Part shown: positions 25,043-36,992 of the stretch, one piece after another
Layout of the letters: each line of letters begins with the position of its first letter
Position numbering within the stretch: position 1 is the first letter of the stretch
NCBI RefSeq assembly: GCF_037975245.1
Contig: NC_092566.1
Coordinates: 1,986,001 to 2,050,000 of the forward strand
DNA from: Apostichopus japonicus
Lineage: Eukaryota > Echinodermata > Holothuroidea > Aspidochirotida > Stichopodidae
Length of the DNA: 64,000 bases
Reading direction: 5' to 3'
Notes under the pieces: generated by a model
Told to the model about the DNA's origin: nothing
The model's database searches: none
What the model saw: only the letters and a program-made list of their open reading frames with translations
Program-made: the position numbers and the translations under genes

Positions 25043-25578
25043 TTATAATCTTGTAGATAGTCTTAAATCTTAATAAAAAAATAAAATCTTAAGGTCTTGT
25101 ATATTGTATAAGGTCGTAAATCTTGTATACGGTGGGATATGTAAAAGACGATATCCCTGAAACAGAATCATTACCCTTTTTTTCACACCAAAGTTTATAT
25201 TTTGATTATGATTAAACTAAATACAACTGAAATAATGACAATTGGATTTTATACTTAGAGAGGCTGTAGGGCTACAGACAGGACGCTTTTACTCTTTATA
25301 TTGTTATGAAGACTCAACAAGAATGTATACGTCAGATCACCCTTGAATGAAAGGGAAACAGGGTCTAAATTTAAAAAATAACTCTTAGTTTTTGACCTGA
25401 TGATAAACATTTTCAGATCATTAATAAAGAAAACGTATAAACGCTTAAGCATCCTAAAAATTGGATTGGCCGTGTGCCAATTATTTGTTGAGTTACAGTC
25501 TCAAATTCGCTGTTTAATTAAAGCAATGACACAAAATAGTTCAGACAATGTTTCGAAAATGGCGATTCGTGAACGCAT

Positions 25579-25751
25579 TTACGATGGCTTAACATCGATA
25601 GGAGTGTATACTGGTGATGACGGTCGTGTTAGCCCACGCCCGACTACAATCAAAGCCACACCGATTGTTACCATGACAACGATGAAGATAACTGAGAGAA
25701 CAGAACCGGACAGAGTCATGCCTCCGTCATCTCTGTATGGTTCAGCACTGC
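25579..25751 (-). CDS. Gene C last exon: transmembrane helix and tail
   Basis: The exon enters in phase 1 after ctttttacag and stops at TAA (25579-25581). A stalk (SAEPYRDDGGMTLSG) precedes the hydrophobic helix SVLSVIFIVVMVTIGVALIV. The cytoplasmic tail is short (about 20 residues, RGLTRPSSP... onward) and contains YTPI, a Yxx-hydrophobic sorting motif. The gene D tail has YQPL at a similar distance from the membrane. Confidence 0.85.
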
Positions 25752-28700
25752 CTGTAAAAAGAGGGGGGAGTGTAACAACAATTAACAATGACATCGTCAT
25801 GAAGTGTTAAAAAATGTAGCAAATTTGTTTCTTCAAACACACTATCGCATACCGTTGTAGAGAGTAATTCACTTATTTCGTTAACATAGTGTTTTGTGAA
25901 TTACTATATTTTAACTAAACACTGAGATTTACAGTCGGTGTAAGCAAAGGCAAACGATAATCCTTACAAACTTACGCGTCTGGATAATCTGTTCGTCCTC
26001 TGTCGGTAATATGAAAGGTCCTTGGTTGACCCTTGTGACTTTCTGAGATTGGGCGGCAGCTCTACGACTTCGACTGACCTCACAACCTCGGATACACTCA
26101 AAGTCTTCATCACAAACAACGACTTCACAGTGAACCCAAACCTGACATTCAAAGTAAATGAAGAAACAATATATACGAACACAGAGAATATTGGCAATGC
26201 ATGAAATCTCGAGTAAAACATGAGATAATTTCCAGAACCTTTCGGACTTCTTGGGCCCTTCTTCATGTGCAATGAAAGTATTACTTAATTAGTCATCTGA
26301 ACTCCGGAGATATAGTCTCAGGTGTGCCGAGACGGGCCCAACCTTATCATTTCCAACTTTATTATACCTGGGAAACAGCTTGTCCAAGTTGAGTACTGAA
26401 ACGGAAGCTGGTAAGCTCAAAGTCAGCTTGAGTCTTGCTCTTTGGAATCAACATTCGAACTGCAGCATCGTTTATCCCACACCTGCAAAATCAAGAAGAA
26501 TTGAGCGTCTAAGAAATATTCTAACAGATTTCAAAAGGATGATTTCTTGTGCGATACCACTTCCAAAACAACGTGTTACAGAGATGTAAAGCAAGCAGAG
26601 ACCATCAAGTTGTGAATGTCCTCATTTTGGAAATAACAGTAATCTACATAGCTCAAAATGGGTTAGACTTAATGTGTTGATGCATTCCAAGTGGTTGCAA
26701 GATTAGCCTATGGCATATGTGCTTACATCGACAAATAAACTGAAACCAACACTCATATATATTGTATCTAAAACAATGCTGAAATACTGCACGAGAATAT
26801 ATCCAATGTTCTTTGCATTTCCGACGAAAGAGAAAAACTGTTTATCTCAGGCATTACCTTGGTAACCATGAAACTATTAGCTTAAAGGAATTGTCTGGTG
26901 GAAGATTTTGATACATTGTCCTCATGCATAGTTCTTATTTTTCTCTTTCTAATCATGTGAAAATTCAGCGTTTTCTTCTTGTAGAAATATGGTTTTCAAA
27001 TTCACCAGTTTCTCACCAAAAGCACCGTTTGTTTAATTTGGTGAATGACGTAGTGCAAATAGGCAAAACGAGTGTCTTGAAGATAACACTCCCACTTCCG
27101 CAAAGATACACTCTCGCACGTACATGCACAAGTGATTGCCTTATATATATTACGTACACATCGCGAACGTACGTATCATTCTACCATGCCCAGTTGGTTC
27201 GTACACATAAAACACTCACACTTAAACTACAGTTCAAAAACCGTTCTTCGAAATCGCTAAAATAAAATTCACGGATCAACTTTACAGTAAAATTAAGCTT
27301 CTTTAATACTTGAAAAGAATTTGCAACATCGAAAGTGAAACAAGGCGGAATCGATGTCAGAGCAGAATGTACGTAGTACCAGAAGCCTATAGGCTTCGTA
27401 GAACTGTCCAATTGCAAACTCTACAGTAGTCTCCGTGCGACACATTCTTCGCATTGGAGCTGGACAGCGTAATGTAAACAACGAAGAGTCTGCTGTTAAA
27501 ACTTATATTGTGTTACAGAAGACCACAAAATCACCGATGCATTACATATATGACGGCTTAACGATTTTTTTAAAAAATATCAAATTTATAAGAAATTTCA
27601 CCGAAAATTAAGGAAGACATTTATTTGTATTCAAACGCGGTTTTTGATGTGACTACTGTAATAACTGTATGCAGCGTGGGTTATGTCGCAATCTTCATAT
27701 GGCCACACGACGTCACGTTCGCTACTGTTTAAAATACTTTTGAAATAAATTCGTATGTCTGCCAAATGCAATATTAGCGTTCTCATACTTTGAAAACATG
27801 TTTGGAAAATTGTTTATCGTTTTTAAGGTAACTTCTAAGGGCTACCCGACACATCTTTTAACTAATAGAGTTCTATAAATGTATAGGAACTATAAGAGTT
27901 TGTTACAATTTTGAGCAAGTAAAGTTTTATTTTTTACAAGAACCAGTGTGTTTTGTTGCGCTCTCAAGGTTTTAGCGATATTATCAAATCTTTCTAAGTT
28001 GAGAAGATTCACATGTAATATCGTAATTATTTGGAATGAAAACAAAAATATTACACGATCGATAAAATATTCTTTATTAAAAGATTTATCAAATTTATGT
28101 TTACCCATTTCGAATAAATTGGAAGTTTCGACCATCATATGATGATGTAGGAGTCGCTCTGCAGCTTCGAAGATATATTTTTAAGTTTGCTGCAGCCTGT
28201 TTAAGCTCTGCCCTGAAATATAACTTCGAACCAAGCATCACAGGCTCTACAGGGTCCGTACGAAGTCTGGTTGCGTACGAAATGTCACTATAAACCCCAA
28301 AATCGAAAACAAAAGACCCTCGACCATGCTTCCGGATGACTGTTTTGAACGTCTTGAACTTCGATGAGAGCAACTCAGAACGATCATATTGACAAATAAT
28401 CGGAATTTCAATACTTTCGTATACAATCATATTCGACTGCCCTTTGTTTTTGACGGTGTTCCGGTAGAAAGCAGCTGTTTGGTTTTTCTGTAATTTTCAA
28501 CAACAAAAAAGGGGGGAATTTAAGAGAAAATGTCAAATCAGTATATAATAACTATGATACAAAGTCGGCTGTTAAGAAGCAGCCAGGTATTATTGTTTTC
28601 TATTCGGATTAAAGCAAGGTATCATGATATTTAAGAGCCAACCCCATATCGCTCCATGTATATTGCACACCTCCATTAAAAAATCTACTCAGTGATCATA

Positions 28701-31700
28701 CAATAACCTACACTCATTCACCGTTCATTCAACTTAAGAGAGTTCTGTCGGTGATGATTCGTTCCACTAGAATTGCATTTGCCTGCAAATACTCACATCG
28801 TCTTGGAACATTTACTGAAGTAAAATTTGACCCAAATCTTTTAGTTTCATGCCAACTTAATCTTGCTAGTTTGATCGCCATCACACTGTATTGATTGATC
28901 AAACTAATCGAATGTTTGTTGATGTAACAGTTTTAAAACAACCGGTATTCCTTAACCAATCCTCACACGCAGAAACCAACATAACAAGTTTGCATCGCTT
29001 TCTTAAAACGGATATTTTCATGATATAACAGTTAAATACCACGTTTTTACCCAGGAATTCCTGCTTACCGTAAGCTTTTAAGCCTCTAAAATTGTCCAAT
29101 GTATATCGATTCAATCTTCATACTTACTGAAAATGCAGTGCCACAGCCTGTAAGTGAGCTGTTTATTGATATGTAGTTGGGTGACTCTCTGTTAATGGTC
29201 CCCATACAACCTCGCGAATCAGATTTATCTTCGCTCAGAAAAAGTTGAGTCGGGTCAGAAGGGTTATTGATCATTGTCACAGGAATATCAACTTGAAAGG
29301 TTGATGCACCGCAGCGAAGGATAACATCGTCTGAATAAACTTGACCAAACGTGACTCCTGTATGTAAAATGCGAAAAAAAACTTGTTTATTTAGCCTTGT
29401 CACTAGGCTTTACAGGAAATCTCTCACCCGCCATCAAATGTTGTCGTTCAAAGTAGAGACTCGATCCAAGCTTCCTTCCGTGTTCCATGTAACATCCGTA
29501 GTTCTGGTTTAAAATATCATACCATATCTTTATATTTCAGTGGACAAGAACTTGTGACTCCATTAAATATATCATTGGCATCGATTGGTTTTTCGATCTG
29601 CTTGTCTTTTGTACAATGTCTAACATTTTTGCAGTGCACTGATGAATAAAACGTCTGCAATATCTTCAATGTTCATACATTGTATTCATTTTCTCTCCTA
29701 AAATCTTTCATAAAGAGACTCCGAATTCTTTCTGAACCGCAAAGCCGATGAACTTACTTTGTGGATATGCGTCTGGGCATGGCATGGAGTGTCTCCGTGT
29801 GACGTCATATGATCAAAGGTCAAAGCTTAACTAGCCAATTGCAGTATTTTGATTCTTTGCCCGCGTACCAAAACTTGTTCGAAACCATCAAACTATGTGG
29901 AATATCAGACCTTTCTGAATGTTTAAGGCAAGGCTCATTTGATCAAAGGAGGTCAAACGTAGCCAAAATTTAACAAAAAAAAGTTTGTCGCGAACTATTA
30001 CAAGGTGAAGGTCGGAGATTAGAAGTCAAAGATCAATAAAAAGCAGTATTTGGTTATAACCCGCCATATAAACAGTTAAAATGGTCGACGAATCCCATAC
30101 CTTGAAGTTTATATACTGCATTGATTAATGTGAAAATGCCAAAGGTCAAATGGCCACTAGAGGAAGAGGGTCAAACTTGGCAATATTTTGCGCTTCCCAC
30201 AATGGCTGAAAAGCCACAAAAAGTGTTATTACTGGTACAGTTATGAACGTGTGGCTGAAGTGATTGCTTAACAAATTGCTAGAAATTTAAGTTTAATAAA
30301 AAGACTTTTGGCTATCATGAACGACCATAACAAAATACTTGAAAATACCATACCTTATACGTATATAGGGAGTAATGAGTATTTTAATAAATATTGTTGG
30401 AATGAATATGTAGAGTGTACTAATTGACCTAAATATCAGAAGTCATGAGGTCAGAGTGGTAAATCTTCTTATACTTCAAATTTGATTGGTGTATGGTGAT
30501 CGATGTATCTCCAGAATGATGGCATCATACTCTTCATAATTATATTCAAATCTTGGGATGAGAACTGCAACTCCGTGGATTGCCTTTTTGTATAAGGTTG
30601 TAGAATGATTAGTGCATATAGGGTCTTCCTTATAATCCCATGTCAACAGTCAAAGGCCATTTTAGTAATTTTGCTAATAGTGTTGTCTGAATGTTGCGAG
30701 GGATGTAATCAGCATTTCCGTGTGTTGCCTTCTTGTTTTTATTTGCATATATACATCAAATCCATCGTATTAATGGAATGAGCAGTGATATTCTATGTAA
30801 ATTCTATGTATCATTTTGTACTTGAAATTTGAGCGAAATAGTAATTTACGACATTGGCAAATGTATAATATTGTCAATAATGGCGTACGTGATGTTCGCA
30901 TCCATCTCAACCAGACACATACTGCTTAAGATTGTATGTGTTTATTCTAGTAGTAATATAGTACATAAAGCAAGTCGTTTATATTTACACATCGTCTAGC
31001 AGAATTTAGAACAGGAAATTTAATTTTTATCATCATTCTTAAACAATAAGAAGACATATTGGTACCTTGGCTATTTTTATTTCATGGCATCCTCTCTTTA
31101 AGGAAGAAAAACAACCATTTTTTATCCTTAATCGGTGTTTCTAAAATTGCTTCCTTCCTTCCTTTTAAAATGTATCTCTTTGACCTATAACACTAGCGGT
31201 AACTTTGCCAAGCTTACTTCTAATAACAAAGCTGAAGAAACAATCAAATCTATGGCCATGTCTAACTTCGGTGTAAAGAAAATTAATGATTCTACCGATA
31301 CTGAATATTGTATAATTGCTGTTGCTTTTTGTTCAGTTGTTGAATATTCACATATGTAGATTTTTTTTTTTTTAGCTAAAGACAAATTAAGTAATGTGTT
31401 TAAACATGCATTTGTTGCTAATGGTATTGTTATTGTCGTTGATAAGTCTTAAATATTTGCAAGCTTACCTTAGCAGACTGAGTTTATATCTTAAAGTCAC
31501 CTGTAAAATTACGATAGATGAATATGGCGATGACATAAGTAGAACACGTAACCTTTCCGTGGAAAATATTTAAGAATTAACTTGTAATGTTGCACACGAG
31601 GCGATACGAAAGTAGCATTGGTTAGACTTCATCTTTATAAAGTTCAAGTGTCAAATTTGAACGGGAAAGTGGTTTAAGAAATACAAACTAGACATTTTCA

Positions 31701-32976
31701 GGTGTTAAAACCGTCACATTAATGACTAACATTATTTATAGACACTCATTTATTGTGTAATTTCATCTCAGTGAGGAGAAGTTTACAACTGTAAGTTATC
31801 ACTTGTAGAGATCGTCCAAACCATGTCACTATCAATATTGTGCAAGTGTGGGAATCCGAAGTGTAAAGGTACAATTAAAGGCAAACAATTTAAAAGAGAA
31901 GTCAAATTGTAATATCAGCATTTATATCATCATATTTTAATAACGTGGTTGCACATATCTTCCAATTATTGCAAATTCAAATTTACTACTATTTCATACA
32001 AAATTTATATAAAAAAAATTAAAACAAATTCATGTATAACAACAAGTGAAAATGTAATTGTTTCAAATACAGCATATGAATATAATATAACTTTGGCGAG
32101 TGACATTATGAGTTATTCAGACTCTGATAGGTGCATACCGAGGATAAGAAAGAATCACGGCTGTTAGTTTTGAACAAATATGCTCGCATACATCTTCACA
32201 ACTAATGTCACATATTTTTTTAGATATAATACATACAAAACAGGTAATGTTCAGCTATAAATATTATGCAACATGTTATCCTTAATTTGATAACTTAATA
32301 TGTTTCGATTTACCCAACAATCATAATCTACAACAAGTGTATGACCGTTTCCTAATGCGAATACACTATTACATTTATCAAAGTCTCAATACGTGTTTGC
32401 TGATGAATTTCGGAAAACAAACTTCCGAAGCAGATTCAATGTTTCTTATTCTAAATGCACTCTGACCAGGTAGGTTTAATGGAGAAAAGCTGTCGCAATC
32501 GAAAGAATTAAATTTATTTTCTGTTGCTCTTATGGTGCGAACGATTTACCGTAAAATCACTGGACCGCCCATATCAGCATGTTCATGACACAAATGTAAC
32601 CTATATATACTCTTATCGTCCACTCGTAAGTCCTATGCCTAACGGTCGTAAACAAACCAGAGATATTTGATTCGCGCATGATCTGTTGGGCGGGGCTTAC
32701 AAATTGTGAGTGAAATTTGTAGAATCTACGGACTTGTTAACAAATCTGGCTAAGTTTATTCAGCTCAAGATGTTTAAAGACAGATAACTCAATAAAAATA
32801 ATTGATTATTAATATGAAAATTGCATAAAACGGTGTTATTTTACTAAGCTTTTAGGGCAATAAGCTGGAAAGATCGAAGTTACAATTTGGCAAACACATG
32901 ATGAGACTTTAAGACACAATAACTCACCTGAAAGACCAGTAAGCAACTGGAACATGCATAGGAAGATGAGAAACAT
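25579..32976 (-). CDS. Gene C: ZP-domain single-pass membrane protein, complete
   Basis: Six coding exons (32976-32928, 29357-29128, 28487-28105, 26482-26368, 26141-25976, 25751-25579) join to 1,116 nt, 371 aa, with no frame break. Order: signal peptide, ZP-N half, ZP-C half, Arg-rich cleavage-like site, GPFILP segment, transmembrane helix, short tail. ZP domains polymerise into extracellular filaments or matrices. Many ZP proteins are made as membrane precursors and cleaved near a basic site, and RSRR at the end of the ZP-C exon fits this. Its ZP exons match those of gene D one for one, so the two share a ZP-TM ancestor. Gene C simply lacks the SRCR/MAM ectodomain. Confidence 0.85.
25976..26141 (-). 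CDS. Gene C exon: end of ZP-C
   Basis: A 166-nt exon enters in phase 0 and leaves in phase 1. It encodes [20 protein letters not shown], the cysteine-rich close of ZP-C, followed by EVSRSRRAAA and GPFILP. RSRR resembles a furin-type consensus cleavage site of ZP proteins. It aligns directly with gene D exon 37456-37633. Confidence 0.88.
26368..26482 (-). CDS. Gene C exon: ZP-C segment
   Basis: A 115-nt exon enters in phase 2 and leaves in phase 0. It encodes CGINDAAVRMLIPKSK and then DFELTSFRFSTQLGQAVSQ. Length, phases and the CG.N.A.VR / ADFE..SFRF pattern are the same as gene D exon 38162-38276. The large intron upstream (26483-28104) shows no further module. Confidence 0.85.
28105..28487 (-). 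CDS. Gene C exon: ZP-N/ZP-C junction
   Basis: A 383-nt exon enters in phase 0 and leaves in phase 2. It contains the ZP signature [13 protein letters not shown], a [10 protein letters not shown] segment and LRSCRATPT. An N-terminal KNQTAAFYRNT segment links from ZP-N. It aligns with gene D exon 38996-39375. Confidence 0.88.
29128..29357 (-). CDS. Gene C exon: ZP-N
   Basis: A 230-nt exon enters in phase 1 and leaves in phase 0. It encodes the first half of ZP-N: DDVILRCGASTFQVDIP, then GCMGTI and NSSLTGCGTAF. The 3.57-kb intron upstream (29358-32927) is the longest in this gene, and I see no SRCR, MAM or linker exon in it. Confidence 0.85.
32928..32976 (-). CDS. Gene C first coding exon: signal peptide
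   Basis: ATG (32976-32974) opens MFLIFLCMFQLLTGLS, a typical signal peptide, leaving in phase 1 at TCAG|gtgagt. An in-frame TAA lies a few codons upstream. The exon is 49 nt, the same length and phase as the gene B signal exon. Confidence 0.78.
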
Positions 32977-33012
32977 TCTCTTCCCTAAGACTTAGGACTA
33001 AGATGCAGTAAA

Positions 33013-33020
33013 CTATATAG
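33013..33020 (-). promoter_or_regulatory. Candidate TATA box of gene C
   Basis: CTATATAG lies about 40 bases upstream of the gene C start codon on the minus strand. If used, it would give a very short 5' UTR. A second TATATA-rich stretch lies near 33230. Position and motif only. Confidence 0.25.
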
Positions 33021-34399
33021 AAGCTGTTGAAGACTGGTGCATTGAAATGTTTATGCGATTGTGTCAGAGCAGACAGCGTATGTTAGGAATAATAACTTGC
33101 CAAGATGTAGGTTTTCATTCATACTTCCTTCCGTTGCATCACTGATAACATCTATAACAAATAAACTGATTCCAAGAGTAGGTCAATGGTTATCATCATA
33201 CACAGGAACAGTAGTTCAGTTTCATTCGCACGCTATATATTAGTCATATATAGACAGCGATGATTCTTTTAAGACATGACATGCTATAGGATATAATGGC
33301 AACAGCAATACAACATGTTGACATCCATAACCGTATTGAAACCACATGTGTTGTATTTTGAACGTAGTAGGGAAAACCTTTATTAACTACAAGACCATGG
33401 TATCAAAGGTCTGATGTACCGTCTCTTTAGAGATGAAAAATCAGTTCTTTTTTTGTGGAGAGTAGTATCTTAAGAATTCAACTTGGCTGTAGTCACACAA
33501 AAACATTGATTTGATGCTTGTTTATATATCGTCTTTCTTGGTATCATCGCAGAGTCATGTGTGATTCTATTCTCATTCAACGATGCCACAGCAAAACAAT
33601 GTAACAAAAATTGTAATACCTTTAACAAATACATTTTACTGCAGGCGGAACCACCTCTCATCACCCTCTCCCATCCCCCCCCCCCCCACACACACACATA
33701 AAACAGACTCGACAATCGAATTCATTCTGATTTTTGTTCTTACTACACTGATCTAAATGTAAACTTTTAAGAATGCATTCCTCAAAGTTCATCCCTATAG
33801 TTCATTTTCGATTTAATGTGTTGACATGCACCCGGTTAATTGTGTTGTCTCTTATCCAAAAAATAACACAAGTAAGTGATTTACTGATATTCAGGTTGCC
33901 ATATCAATCATGTTAAAGCTGAACTAGAGTCCGCATACACTATGCCATCGGGTTTGGAGATCTTTTAACCGTTTAATTACACGGTTGATATTTCCGAAAG
34001 AATAATTTTGAAACCTTGTAGATTTGTTTTTAATTTTTTTTTAATGGTTGATACCATGTTGTCAAATTAGCTTACACAATGGCACTCAAATTGTCATCCT
34101 AACACAGCTAATAGACTTTCAAGGAACATGACAGATAAATCAATCATGCGCTTTATAACTGTGGTAAGATTGATGAAAAGACTGGGAAATGGGTAAACCC
34201 ACTTACCCCAAAACGTTTTTCTTACTTCAAATAGCATTTAGCTTAGCTTTATTTTAATGAGGCCTATTTGCGGAAAAGAAATGACGGATAGCAAAGTAAG
34301 CTGCCTGAAAACCAAGTCAACATCATTTATTTTCCAGGAATCATCTCAAACTGTTCTGCACTGTCCTCTGTACAGCACCTCGACGTAACACGTACTCTT

Positions 34400-34750
34400 T
34401 GATCCGCTTTCACTTTCCTTGATCTCTCTAAAGCTTCTGACACCCTGGAACATAGTATTTTAATTTCCGAGCTCGGCAGATACGGTGCAAAGAGGGCTTC
34501 CTTTTTGCAACGGTTCAAAAATGATCTCATCAATCGTAATTAGTTCGTTGTGACCAATAACCACAACTCAGATTGTGATAATGTTGTCTGTAGAGTACCT
34601 CACTGGTCAATTCTTGGTCCTCAGCTTTTCTATTTATTATTTATATTTATTTATATTAACGACCTTCATCGTCCAGTGATATGATTGCAATGATTTTTTA
34701 TGCTGAAGACACCCAACCTGTTCTGTTTTGCGAGCTATTTGGCAAGTTGT
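34400..34750 (+). mobile_element. Decayed non-LTR retrotransposon (reverse transcriptase relic)
   Basis: In shifting plus-strand frames this reads AFTFLDLSKASDTLEHSILI (RT motif A), then CRVPHWSILGPQLF and INDLH (motif B region), then FYAEDTQ at the motif C position, where an active enzyme has FADD or similar. Stops and frameshifts separate the blocks. This is a CR1/jockey-like fragment, certainly inactive. Confidence 0.75.
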
Positions 34751-36798
34751 GTGCAGCACAGTATCTAAAGGAGTCGGTATGTTCTCGAGGTTATGTTGCA
34801 ACATTAGCTCTTTGTATTGCTTTATTGTTACGATTGATTGCTTGAAATAAAATCGAAATCAAATGGATGGAGGTAGGGGTCGTCAGTCAGGGGAAGGTTC
34901 AATTGGGAGGGAAGGAAGGGATCAGGTTTTACATTCAGTCGGGGAAGTATTATACCTCCTCCGGATGTAACGTATTTTCTTGGACAACCTTGTAATAACA
35001 TATTATTGTAACCTACTTTGTCGTCTAAATATGCCTCAAAATGCACCACTTGACGTCTCATCTTTTGTTTCTTGAGAATACGCTTCAAAGGCACAGGCGC
35101 ATAACAACTCCTTTATACACTACTTCATTCGCCTCTGACCTTCCCGAAAACGTAAAGTTCATACAAGTCTGTGTCGTTTCTGTTTCTTAATAATGTTTAT
35201 TCTTTTATTTTGATTAGGTTCTTGTTCCACTTAATTCTTGCCATAAATGTCTTGATAAGTCTATTAGTTCTGTTAATAATTATCTGATATAGTTTAAAAA
35301 ATGGTTTGAGAAGTGTGAAAATGATATGTTGAAGTCCAAAAAATAACATAATTAGACGTTTTCTGCAGGGCCTATGATGTAAGGATATTATATGGATGGG
35401 TGTGCTCTTATCAGCAACAAGCAAAACTTTAACATGCATCTCGACATACATGATTTATGTATACACATATAGTTATACCAAACCCTCTACCGAAACATCG
35501 AGTCAAGAGACATACGAACTCCGCCTTATGATAACTTTCTTTGCAGTTTCTTTGACCGAGCGATTACAAATGTTTAATAATTCAAGAAATTCCAGTGTAC
35601 TAAGTAGAGTTGTTAATATTATTCTGGAACGTGCATTAAGAGTGTGTATATTGAATCTTGTCCTTTAAATTTGTCCATGTTTAATATTTAGTGGCAGGCG
35701 ACAGAGAGAACTCTGAACCGGTAATTGTTTGATCGCAAAAACCATCCTTACGTGATTATTAACTTGGGTAATCATGAACTTCACAACCAGATTTACTGTT
35801 GTGGTTTCATATAAAGTTAACAAGAAACGCAACTACATACACAAAGCTTTTCTGTAGGAGATATTATTCTAATGCCTCACAAAATGCGGAAACTATTACA
35901 ATTAACTTGCAATTACTAACTTAGACCAGTGCAGTCAATTAAACATTACTACGAACTACTTCAGATAGGGTTGGATAGGGTGGGGCCGAGGCAAAAACAG
36001 TTTTAAAAATAATAAAATACATTGACGGGCAAACTTTTATTGCAGCTGGGTAACGGAGGCAAATCTATTTATGCATTTGTATCCAGTGAGTTGCGTCATA
36101 GTATGTAATAGTTCAATAATCATACACGTCTTTATCTAGCATAAAGTAATCTTTAATATTACGTTATGACACGATACAAGTAAAACATTAACAATAAATA
36201 TCAAAAGTAATTAGTACAGAACGATAGGACTTGCAATAGTTCTCCTTTTCATCAAATTTATCATTCTATTATTTGTTAATGTTTTTAAATCTGCAGATGG
36301 CAGTAGCCTACATCCTGTAAGCCTACATATGCAAGATATTCAGCATCACAACACTATATTTTCAAGAGAAAACTTTTAAGTTTTAAAGGCAAACAAAGGT
36401 CATGCTCAGTGAGTCAGATCGGCATTCGTAAAAACAAGGGTTAACTAACGTAGTAAAGGAATGCTGGCATGGAAATTATTAGCCTACTTTGGTAAGAATT
36501 TAGACTAATAAATGAAAAAGAGAGTATACGCAATCTAAAAACCATGTCGTATCCGGCATCGTTACTAACATCTGTAACCTAAATAACCTTTTCTTTTCTT
36601 TAAGTACTTATGGAATCGATAATTGTCCTAAACCATACAACGAAATGAAAAGATGCAGGTACCGCATGTTCGAATACGAATGTAAAATGCTAAGCAAAAA
36701 TGGTATACATGTATATCGCTACATGAAGAGAACGGACTGAAATATATGAAGGAACTTTCACTTCCTTTTAGGCAAAACTTTAACAAATTAGGGTACGT

Positions 36799-36992
36799 TT
36801 AAGTTGATTCTGCACCGACTGGATTTGGTAGTGGCTGGTAACCTGTTTGATTTAATTTGCGCATGACCGTTCTTAAAGCCACACCCATAATTACCAGACC
36901 AATCAACATGAGGAGAGCCAAAGCAGAAAGGACAGTTACGAACATGTTGGTCACACCTTGGTTTTCTTCATTTTGCTTTGAGCTGAATCTCA
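36799..36992 (-). CDS. Gene D last exon: transmembrane helix and tail
   Basis: The exon enters in phase 1 after gtttaatag and stops at TAA (36799-36801). Stalk [15 protein letters not shown], helix [20 protein letters not shown], then basic [11 protein letters not shown] and [17 protein letters not shown] fits the Yxx-hydrophobic endocytic/sorting motif. Confidence 0.88.

Larger units (their letters stand above)
32977..36798. other. Intergenic region between genes C and D
   Basis: This stretch contains the promoter side of gene C and the 3' side of gene D (AATAAA on the minus strand at 36036-36041 is a candidate poly(A) signal). The only recognisable coding trace is the reverse transcriptase relic at 34400-34750. 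The rest is AT-rich with simple C/A runs near 33675. Confidence 0.6.

Noticed and set aside
31469-31500. Possible micro-exon in the large intron of gene C (minus strand, ttttacag ... gtaagc)
   Set aside because: At 32 nt it is not a multiple of three, and read in phase 1 it meets TAA.
34828-35094. 88-codon minus-strand reading frame with a protein-like composition
   Set aside because: No recognisable domain and no splice-phase fit to genes C or D; it lies next to retrotransposon debris.
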